A stretch of DNA of 5,990 nt from positions 1 to 5,990 of the forward strand of contig SXKQ01000222.1 in assembly GCA_005778045.1 (NCBI GenBank), in the 5' to 3' direction. The notes beneath the pieces are model-generated. The model did not search any database. It saw only the letters and a list, made by a program, of their open reading frames with translations, and was not told the origin of the DNA. The number at the start of each line of letters is the position of its first letter. Within the stretch, counting starts at the first letter, position 1. The translations under genes were made by a program, and so were the position numbers. The stretch comes from Planctomycetia bacterium. GTDB lineage: Bacteria > Planctomycetota > UBA1135 > GCA-002686595. Below, one piece after another: positions 1 to 5,137 of the stretch.

Positions 1-1
1 C

Positions 2-253
2 AAGGGCACGGGCAACATGGAGATCGTGCTCGATCGCCGGCTCTCCGACCGGCGCATCTTCCCGGCCATCGACATCAATCGCTCGGGCACGCGCAAGGAG
101 GAGCTGCTGTTCACGCCGGAGGAAATCCGCCGCGTGTGGATGCTGCGCAAGGTGCTGAACGAGATGGATCCGGTCGAGGCCATGGAGATGCTCACGCAGA
201 AGATGCGCAAGACGCGCAGCAACGCGGAGTTCCTACTCACGATCGGCAGCTAG
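2..253 (+). CDS. rho: Transcription termination factor Rho, C-terminal end (partial)
   Basis: Rho is the hexameric RNA-dependent ATPase that loads on nascent untranslated RNA and releases RNA polymerase. Only its last 83 codons are here; the gene continues beyond the left edge. The reading frame starts at base 2 (K-G-T-G-N-M) and ends at a TAG. The peptide carries very conserved Rho C-terminal blocks: [11 protein letters not shown], then the [21 protein letters not shown] segment in which the arginine finger of the ATPase site normally lies, then a helical tail with [22 protein letters not shown]. The ATG at base 17 is an internal methionine, not a start. No disruption is visible. The next gene starts only 22 nt after the stop, so there is little room for a terminator and the two are probably transcribed together. 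The family assignment is secure. Confidence 0.97.
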   Translation, partial: KGTGNMEIVLDRRLSDRRIFPAIDINRSGTRKEELLFTPEEIRRVWMLRKVLNEMDPVEAMEMLTQKMRKTRSNAEFLLTIGS

Positions 254-260
254 CGAGCGC

Positions 261-265
261 AGGAG
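261..265 (+). promoter_or_regulatory. Shine-Dalgarno for the 786-residue repeat protein
   Basis: AGGAG lies 10 nt upstream of the GTG at 276, in the short gap after rho. It decides the start of the next gene: translation from this GTG gives a basic residue pair followed by a hydrophobic stretch, as expected for an exported or membrane-anchored protein. Confidence 0.75.
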
Positions 266-275
266 CGAGCGTCCC

Positions 276-2636
276 GTGAAGCGTGCCGTCGTCGCACTCG
301 TGCTCGTCGTCGCCGCGGCGCTGTTCGCCGCATGGCTGTACGAACCAGCGACGGGCGAAACGCCTCCGGGGCTGCGCGACCTGCGCTTTCTTGTGCCGGA
401 CTCGCGCCCGCTCGAGCCCGGCGCGGACACGCCGCGCGCGAGCGAGTGCACCACCGTGCTGCGCGCGCGGTTCCTCGATCCCTCCGGCCATCCGGTCGCG
501 GGAGTGCGCTTCGCGTGCGCCTGGCCGCGGGCGAGCGCGACGAGCGGAGAGGACGGGCGCGCGACGCTCGCCTTGGCCCTGCTCGCGAGCTCCGACCTGC
601 GCACGCTGCACCTGCGCGCGAGCGCGAGCGGCTACGCCAACGTGGCGTGGACCGCCCGCGCGCGCGACGCGGAGCTCACGGACCTCGGCGACATCCTGCT
701 CGGTCCCGCAGGTCGCGTCCGCGGCCGCGTGGTCGACGAGTCCGGCCTGCCGCTCGCGGCGGCGGAAGTGCGCGCGGCCGCCGGCTTCTCCGAAGATGCC
801 AGCGCGCGGCTCCACGGGCCGACCGACCCGGTGGCTGCGGTCGCCACCGGCGCCAACGGGGAGTTCGAGATCGAGGGAGTGCCGGTCGGCCCCGTGCGCA
901 TCTGGGCCGGCGCGCCAACCACCTACTGGAGCGCCTCGGATCCGTTCGAGCTCACGGCCGGTACGCGGGTCGATGGCCTGACACTCGTCGTGCGACCGAT
1001 TCCCCCCGAGAACGTGCTCGAGATCGAGGTGCTTGACCCCGAGGGCCAGCCGGTCAGCGGAGCCGCGATCCTGTACCGGCGCGCAGGCGGTCGCAGCCCG
1101 GGCAGCGGGCAGGGCGTCGCGGACGAGAACGGTCGCTGGCGACTCGTCGCCGAGGATCGGGTGCCGCACGAGCTGCGTGCGAGCGACATCGACGGCGCGC
1201 TGCGGCCCGCGCGCGTGAGCGGTGCCCTGCCCGGTCTCGGCGAGGTCGTGCTCGCCCTCGGCCGTCCGGTGCCCCTGCGCGTCGTGGTGCGCGACGAGTC
1301 CGGCGCGAGCATCGAGCGCTACCGGCTCGAGGTGCGCGAGCTGGCGCAGGTGGGCAACGTACTGAGCTCCGTGTTCCTTCCGCGCGAGCGCGCGGGCGGG
1401 GAACTCGATCTGGCGCTGCCCCTCGAGCCCTTCACGCTCGCGCTCGCGGCCGACGGCTTCCGCGAGGCTAGCTTTGGCCCCTTCGACCCGGCCCAGACGG
1501 GGAGCGAGATCTCGGTCGCTCTCGCGGCGCTGCCGAAGTTGAGCGGCATCGTGCACCACGACGGTGAGCCGATCGTCGGCGCGCATGTCTACCTGCACCG
1601 CGCGACGCCGTCCGGACTCGAGCTGACGGTCAACGGCTTCCCTGCGCGCTGCGAGCCTGTTCCGGCGGCGACCGGCACGACGAACGAGCGCGGCGAGTTC
1701 GCGCTGTCGTTGCCCGCCGCGGGCGAGTACGTGCTGCGTGCGGAAGCGACGGGTTGGTGCGCCATGGATGCGGGTCCCATCCCGCTCGAGGGCGACACCG
1801 ACATCGCCGGACTGCACCTCGAGCTCACGCGCGGCGGGACGATCGAGGGCTCGGTGCGCGTCGATCCGGGCGAGTCGCTCGAAGGTCGCATCGTCGCACT
1901 CTCCCGCGGCGATGGACTGCCCTTCACCGTGCGAACCGACACGGAGGGGCGCTTCCGGGTCGAGCAGGTGACGCCCGGCTCGTGGTGGATCGGTCCCGTG
2001 GAGCGCGAACTCGTGCGCGGCAGCTTTCAGGCGGTGCGCACGCCACGGGCCGCACCCGCGGTCCTTCCGAGCAACGCCGAAGTCAAAGATGGCCTCGCCA
2101 CGAGCGTGGTGGTCTCGTTCGAGGTGCGCCTGCGTACGCTCCTGCGCGGGGCGCTCTACCTCGGCGGCCGCCCCTGCGGCGATTGGCAGGTGCAGGTGAC
2201 GCTCGCGGATGCGCCCGGACGTGTCCTGCGCCGCGCCGCCTTGGACTCGAGCGGTCGTTTCGAGCTCGGCACGCCCGAGTCCGGCGTCCACGTGCTCTCG
2301 TTCCACGATCCGGCCCGGGGCGCGGAGCTGTTCACGCTCGACTGCGCCATCGAGCTCGCGGACGGAGAGCAGGGCTGGCGCCTCGACCTTCCCGTCGGAC
2401 GCGTGCAGGGGCGGCTCGCGACACTGGCCCAGCGCGAAGACGCGCTCGAGTGGCGCGCCGAGCCCGCCGCGGGCATCGCAGGTCGCGGACGGCTGCAGCC
2501 CGACGAAGATGGGTCGTTCCTGTTGCCACGGGTGCCTGCCGGCGAGGTGCGTATCTTGCGGCGCAGCACCGACGGCGAGTTCGACCTGCGCCGCTTCACG
2601 CTCCCCGAGCGCGCCACCTTCGATCTAGGCCTCTAG
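276..2636 (+). CDS. Exported or membrane-anchored protein with about eight carboxypeptidase-regulatory-like (Ig-type) repeats
   Basis: A 786-residue protein with a GTG start, chosen from the AGGAG 10 nt upstream. Residues 1-22 (MKR followed by a long run of V, A and L) form a signal peptide or single membrane anchor; there is no lipobox cysteine. The rest is a chain of beta-sandwich repeats of about 80-100 residues, roughly at 61-142, 146-240, 247-328, 331-417, 421-519, 521-617, 620-705 and 708-786. Typical repeat signatures are G-x-V-V-D-E-S-G-L-P-L-A-A-A-x-V near each beginning and G-x-F-x-(I/V/L)-x-x-(V/L)-P-x-G in the second half (TGANGEFEIEGVPVG, NERGEFALSLPAAG, DTEGRFRVEQVTPG, DEDGSFLLPRVPAG). 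These fit carboxypeptidase-regulatory-like domains, which serve as structural or adhesive modules in surface proteins. No peptidase domain or catalytic motif is visible, so it is probably not an enzyme. Function and partner are unknown. It is likely co-transcribed with rho, which gives no hint of its role. Domain class is fairly sure; repeat borders are approximate. Confidence 0.85.
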   Translation: MKRAVVALVLVVAAALFAAWLYEPATGETPPGLRDLRFLVPDSRPLEPGADTPRASECTTVLRARFLDPSGHPVAGVRFACAWPRASATSGEDGRATLALALLASSDLRTLHLRASASGYANVAWTARARDAELTDLGDILLGPAGRVRGRVVDESGLPLAAAEVRAAAGFSEDASARLHGPTDPVAAVATGANGEFEIEGVPVGPVRIWAGAPTTYWSASDPFELTAGTRVDGLTLVVRPIPPENVLEIEVLDPEGQPVSGAAILYRRAGGRSPGSGQGVADENGRWRLVAEDRVPHELRASDIDGALRPARVSGALPGLGEVVLALGRPVPLRVVVRDESGASIERYRLEVRELAQVGNVLSSVFLPRERAGGELDLALPLEPFTLALAADGFREASFGPFDPAQTGSEISVALAALPKLSGIVHHDGEPIVGAHVYLHRATPSGLELTVNGFPARCEPVPAATGTTNERGEFALSLPAAGEYVLRAEATGWCAMDAGPIPLEGDTDIAGLHLELTRGGTIEGSVRVDPGESLEGRIVALSRGDGLPFTVRTDTEGRFRVEQVTPGSWWIGPVERELVRGSFQAVRTPRAAPAVLPSNAEVKDGLATSVVVSFEVRLRTLLRGALYLGGRPCGDWQVQVTLADAPGRVLRRAALDSSGRFELGTPESGVHVLSFHDPARGAELFTLDCAIELADGEQGWRLDLPVGRVQGRLATLAQREDALEWRAEPAAGIAGRGRLQPDEDGSFLLPRVPAGEVRILRRSTDGEFDLRRFTLPERATFDLGL

Positions 2637-2643
2637 CCCGCGC

Positions 2644-2658
2644 GCGGAGCCGCTCCGC
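2644..2658 (+). terminator. Small GC hairpin just after the repeat-protein stop (possible terminator)
   Basis: GCGGAG and CTCCGC pair perfectly around a 3-nt loop, 7 nt after the TAG at 2634-2636. There is no T-tract behind it, so it is at best a weak or factor-assisted transcript end, or just an mRNA 3' stem. Confidence 0.3.
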
Positions 2659-2674
2659 CATCGGACGGAATCCC

Positions 2675-2703
2675 TTTCCGCTCTCGCGGCGGTCCAGCGG
2701 AAA
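2675..2703 (+). terminator. 8-bp inverted repeat in the spacer (possible transcript end or attenuator-like stem)
   Basis: TTTCCGCT at 2675-2682 is the exact reverse complement of AGCGGAAA at 2696-2703, with a 13-nt loop. The TTCCG of the left arm can instead pair with CGGAA at 2666-2670 (5-nt loop), so the two stems exclude each other. No T-tract follows. The base pairing is seen directly; any role in termination or regulation is inference. Confidence 0.3.
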
Positions 2704-3019
2704 CAAGAGAGAGGCGCTTTCATGCCCGGGCGTTCAGGGTGGGCTTCGTTTCAGGGTGCCCGGCCGGAGTTTCCCGCGAAACAGTCCCGCATGCAGGGCC
2801 TCGACCCCTCACGGACACGGACCCGCAGTCATGCGCCACGGACTGTTCAGCACCCTGCTCCCCCTCGCTCTCGCGTCGACCGCCCTCGCCCAGGGCGGTG
2901 TCGACTATGTGCTCAACGTGCCGATCGAGAACCGCGGCACACTGCAACTCGCCAGCGGCGTGATCACGCCGCCGATCGCGCCCCAAGGCGTCGGCGCACT
3001 CGCGACTCGCGGCGAGCTC

Positions 3020-3022
3020 TAA
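3020..3022 (+). other. In-frame TAA inside the secreted-protein gene
   Basis: The codons around it read G-E-L-stop-I-N-T-C, and sensible cysteine-containing sequence continues in the same frame for about 35 codons. A single base change at the third position (TAC or TAT to TAA) would restore a tyrosine. The original residue is inferred. Confidence 0.6.
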
Positions 3023-3121
3023 ATCAACACCTGCCTCCCATCCGCCGCCGCGCCGTGCAGCATCGTGTTCACGTGCGGCGTGACTGTGGGTGAGACGCGC
3101 ATCGACGACGGCCCGCCTGCC

Positions 3122-3155
3122 GAGACGCACCTCCCTCGCCCCGACAGCGGGCGTG
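3122..3155 (+). other. Frameshift zone 1 in the secreted-protein gene
   Basis: Upstream sense (ETRIDDGPPAETHL) and downstream sense (APTAGVMDSYRITSF) lie in frames differing by one extra base. Removing one base in the C/T-rich stretch at 3131-3142 yields ETHL-P-APTAGVMDSY. The zone must lie after the frame-3 TGA at 3081-3083 and before about 3156. The exact base cannot be fixed from sequence alone. Confidence 0.65.
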
Positions 3156-3893
3156 ATGGACTCCTACCGCATCACGTCGTTCCAGCTCGGCTACTGCATC
3201 AACATGGCCACCGCCGGTGTCCCGACCCGCACCATCAATCTGGCGCGGCCCGGGACGCTGACGACCGGCACGAACCGCTGCATCACGGTCGCGACCAACC
3301 TCGTCGGTGGATTCGAGTTCAGCCTCAGGGCCGACGCCGGCGGCATCTACCAGAGCCTGACGGCGGATGACAAGTTCGGCTGGGGCTTCCAGTCCACCGC
3401 GATCACCGCGGGCAAGACGATCGCGATCCTCCGCGCGGGTACTCCGGCGGGCACGAACGCTGGCCTCATCGGCGACGGCACCTGCTATCAGGACTCTGGC
3501 GCGACGGTTCCGGGCACGGGCCTCGACAATGACAACACCTGTTGGCTGCAGAGCGCTGCCACGACCGGCACCTGCTTCGGGGGCGCGGCCACGCAGGCGA
3601 ACTGCGCCGCGCAGCCGAGCGCGGTGTTCGGCGGCTACTACCTGCGCATCACGGCGAATTTCGACGCATGCAAGGCGCACGGTCACCCGGACTTCGACGA
3701 CATCACCGGCAGCTTCAGCAACGACCTGAACGCCAACGGCATCCCCGACGCGTGCGATCCGCCGCCGGCTCCGGTGAGCTTCTGCACGGCTGGCACGTCG
3801 ACGAACGGCTGCATCGCCACGCTGACCGCCACGGGTGTCGCGCGCGCCTCGGCCACCTCCGGCTTCACGCTCAACGTCGCCCATGTCGAGGGC

Positions 3894-3904
3894 CAGAAAA
3901 GCAG
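3894..3904 (+). other. Frameshift zone 2 in the secreted-protein gene, at an A4 run
   Basis: Upstream the frame reads NVAHVEGQK, downstream QGLFSYSVTGQRAAPWGNGQ, with one base missing (or two extra) between them at AAAA 3897-3900. Lengthening the A run by one base gives EGQKKQGLFSYS. A homopolymer length error or a slip on the A run would both explain it. No canonical X-XXY-YYZ heptamer is present. Confidence 0.7.
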
Positions 3905-4198
3905 GGCCTGTTCTCCTACAGCGTCACCGGCCAGCGGGCCGCGCCGTGGGGCAACGGCCAGAGCTTCCTGTGCGTGAAGGCACCGACGCAGCGACTGCCC
4001 TCGCAGGCCAGCGGTGGCTCGCCTGGCGCATGCAACGGCTGGTTTTCGGCGGACTGGCTGGCCTTCATGGCCAGCATCCCGAACGCGATCGGTAATCCGC
4101 GCGCGGCTGACCGCACGTTCCAAGCCCAGACTTGGTACCGCGATCCATCGGCGCTGAAGACAACCGACCTGAGCGACGGCCTCGAGTTCATCCTCACC

Positions 4199-4220
4199 CC
4201 CTGAGGTCCTGACCTCAGGG
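4199..4220. terminator. Perfect 10-bp inverted repeat overlapping the stop codon
   Basis: CCCTGAGGTC at 4199-4208 and GACCTCAGGG at 4211-4220 are exact reverse complements separated by 2 nt; in RNA this would fold as a 9-bp stem with a 4-nt loop. It contains the TGA (4202-4204) that ends the secreted-protein gene. No T-tract follows on either strand. It may stabilise the mRNA 3' end or assist termination. Confidence 0.45.
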
Positions 4221-4231
4221 TCCCGACACCC

Positions 4232-4264
4232 GCCCGTCGCCTCCCCCCCCCTACTGCGACGGGC
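4232..4264. repeat. 9-bp inverted repeat with a C9-containing loop
   Basis: GCCCGTCGC at 4232-4240 pairs perfectly with GCGACGGGC at 4256-4264 across a 15-nt loop that holds nine consecutive C residues (4243-4251). It is the middle of three stems in the convergent spacer. Role unknown; it may add to bidirectional termination. Confidence 0.45.
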
Positions 4265-4269
4265 ACACC

Positions 4270-4310
4270 GCGCGAGGGGGCCATCCAGCGGACCTCGCGC
4301 CTTCTTCTTT
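4270..4310 (+). terminator. Probable intrinsic terminator in the convergent spacer
   Basis: GCGCGAGG at 4270-4277 pairs perfectly with CCTCGCGC at 4293-4300 (15-nt loop), followed directly by the T-rich stretch CTTCTTCTTT at 4301-4310. A GC stem plus pyrimidine/T tail is the usual form of a Rho-independent terminator, here ending + strand transcription before it enters the opposing SDR gene. The tail is interrupted by C, so efficiency is uncertain. Confidence 0.55.
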
Positions 4311-4350
4311 CCAACTTGCAGGCCGCGCGCTGCGACCCGCGCGCCGCAGC

Positions 4351-5124
4351 TCAGCCCATCCAGGCGCCGTTGTTCATGTCGAGTGCCTGGCCCGTCATGC
4401 CGCGGCCGTCCTTCGACACGAGCCAGCGGACCAGCCCGGCGATGTCCTCGGGCTCGCTCATGCGCTTGAGCGGTACGGACTCCATCGCGACCTCGAGCGC
4501 ACGCTCGTAGCTCGAGTTCATCGCCTTGGCGAAGCCGTCGAGCCCCGTGCGCGCCATCTCGGTGTTGACCCAGCCCGGGCAGACGGCGTTGACCTGCACG
4601 TTGGCGGGCGCGAGTTCGGCAGCGAGCGCTCGCACGAGCCCGAGCAACGCGGACTTCGAGGCGCAGTAGCCGGTGTAGTTCGCGACGCCGATGCGCGCGA
4701 GGATCGAGGCGATCACGACGAGGTGGCGCGGCGCCGGGCCGGGCGCGAGGTGGCGCTCGGCCGCGCGCAGGCACGAGTAGGTGCCGACGAGGTTCGTCGC
4801 CACGATGTCGTCGAAGTGGTCCTTGGGGCCCGCCGAGTTGGGGCCGCCGATGCCGGAGTTGGCGACGAGCACATGCACCGGCCCGAAGCGCGTCACCGCA
4901 TCGGCGAAGGCCAGATCGACCTGCTTGCGCTTGCGAACGTCGCAGGGGATCGCCTGCGCCTTCGCACCGTGCTCGCGAGCGAGCTCCGCCGTCGCCTCCA
5001 GCCGCGCGACATCGCGGGCGAGCAGCGTGAGCGAGGTTCCCTTGGCGGCCAGCCCGAGCGCGATCGCGCGCCCGATGCCCGTGCCTGCGCCCGTGACGAC
5101 GACGTGCCGAGTGGCCTTGGCCAT
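4351..5124 (-). CDS. Classical short-chain dehydrogenase/reductase (SDR), NAD(P)-dependent oxidoreductase
   Basis: A complete 257-residue cytoplasmic oxidoreductase of usual classical-SDR length, interconverting an alcohol and a ketone with NAD(P)(H). It has the Rossmann cofactor motif T-G-A-G-T-G-I-G at residues 11-18, an adenine-contacting C-D-V at 61-63, N-S-G at 89-91 (the NAG motif variant), the structural Asn at 111, catalytic Ser140, and Y-C-A-S-K with Tyr153 and Lys157. P-G-W-V-N-T-E-M at 183-190 is the usual PG motif after the active site. Arg37 after beta-strand 2 (LLARD) hints at NADPH preference. Overall it resembles FabG-like reductases, but substrate cannot be told from sequence, so no symbol is given. 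The ATG start is supported by AGGAG 8 nt upstream. It lies 11 nt behind trxB and is probably in one operon with it; the functional link is unclear. It converges with the disrupted secreted-protein gene. The frame is intact. Confidence 0.93.
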   Translation of the reverse strand: MAKATRHVVVTGAGTGIGRAIALGLAAKGTSLTLLARDVARLEATAELAREHGAKAQAIPCDVRKRKQVDLAFADAVTRFGPVHVLVANSGIGGPNSAGPKDHFDDIVATNLVGTYSCLRAAERHLAPGPAPRHLVVIASILARIGVANYTGYCASKSALLGLVRALAAELAPANVQVNAVCPGWVNTEMARTGLDGFAKAMNSSYERALEVAMESVPLKRMSEPEDIAGLVRWLVSKDGRGMTGQALDMNNGAWMG

Positions 5125-5132
5125 GGCGCGCG

Positions 5133-5137
5133 CTCCT
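5133..5137 (-). promoter_or_regulatory. Shine-Dalgarno of the SDR gene, overlapping the trxB stop
   Basis: On the minus strand the trxB stop TAG runs into GAG, giving AGGAG 8 nt before the SDR ATG. The overlap of ribosome site and upstream stop codon suggests translational coupling within one transcript and fixes the SDR start. Confidence 0.75.

Larger units (their letters stand above)
2637..2830. other. Intergenic spacer with small hairpins and a 9-bp direct repeat
   Basis: This 194-nt stretch separates the repeat protein from the secreted planctomycete-type gene. I see no convincing gene in it; short open frames crossing it lack family features. It holds three overlapping or adjacent hairpins (2644-2658, 2666-2680, 2675-2703), a further small one (stem GTTTC 2769-2773 with GAAAC 2778-2782), a palindrome GCCCGGGC at 2724-2731 and a direct repeat TTCAGGGTG at 2733-2741 and 2750-2758. 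The downstream gene should have a promoter here, but no clear -35/-10 pair can be recognised, and no strong Shine-Dalgarno precedes the ATG at 2831. Confidence 0.5.
2831..4204 (+). pseudogene. Secreted cysteine-rich planctomycete-type protein with Ca-binding-type motif, disrupted as read
   Basis: Joining three stretches of frame gives one protein of about 457 residues. The first piece starts at ATG 2831 with a textbook signal peptide (MRHG, a hydrophobic core, cleavage after A-L-A before QGG) and stops at TAA 3020-3022. The same frame continues as INTC...TVGETRIDDGPPAETHL. Sense then moves to the frame of 3156 onward (GVMDSYRITSFQLGYC to HVEGQK near 3899), then to a third stretch from about 3902 (QGLFSYSVTG to the TGA at 4204). 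Features include a D-L-N-A-N-G-I-P-D-A-C-D loop at 3723-3758, resembling the thrombospondin-3/dockerin-like calcium loops common in planctomycete exported proteins, and about 15 cysteines, suggesting disulfides outside the cytoplasm. The C-terminal module (FCTAGTSTNGC, APWGNG-SFLCVKAPTQR, FQAQTWYRDP, TTDLSDGL-F) matches a domain I recall as frequent in Planctomycetota and of unknown function. No enzyme motif is seen. Coding sense is preserved throughout except at three points, so the gene is either very recently broken or intact with read errors. As annotated by a gene caller it would appear as fragments, for example 2831-3022 and 3090-3977. Confidence 0.75.

Noticed and set aside
237..2306. 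A 689-codon open frame antisense to the repeat protein
   Set aside because: The product is rich in R, A, H and E with no recognisable domain, and the + strand frame has a Shine-Dalgarno, signal segment and clear repeats. Long antisense frames are expected opposite GC-rich genes.
2696..2724. GGAAAC at 2699-2704 as an ECF-sigma -35 element
   Set aside because: One partial match with no recognisable partner -10 element at suitable spacing; too weak to annotate.
1754..3022. A 422-codon + strand open frame running from inside the repeat protein into the secreted-protein gene
   Set aside because: Its first part is an Arg/Ala-rich out-of-frame reading of the repeat protein; only the tail from 2831 is meaningful, where the signal peptide starts.
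2739..3093. Small open frames over the spacer and signal-peptide region (2722-3093, 2739-2963)
   Set aside because: They overlap the signal-peptide frame, are Arg/Pro-rich and have no supporting ribosome site or domain.
3894..3941. Programmed -1 frameshift at the A4 run with a downstream stem (CGGCC 3928-3932 with GGCCG 3937-3941)
   Set aside because: No canonical slippery heptamer, the stem is about 27 nt away instead of the usual 5-9, and the same gene has two other lesions that such a shift would not cure.
3683..4774. A 363-codon minus-strand open frame spanning the convergent spacer
   Set aside because: It overlaps both the secreted-protein gene and the SDR gene in other frames, crosses the terminator region and shows no family signature.
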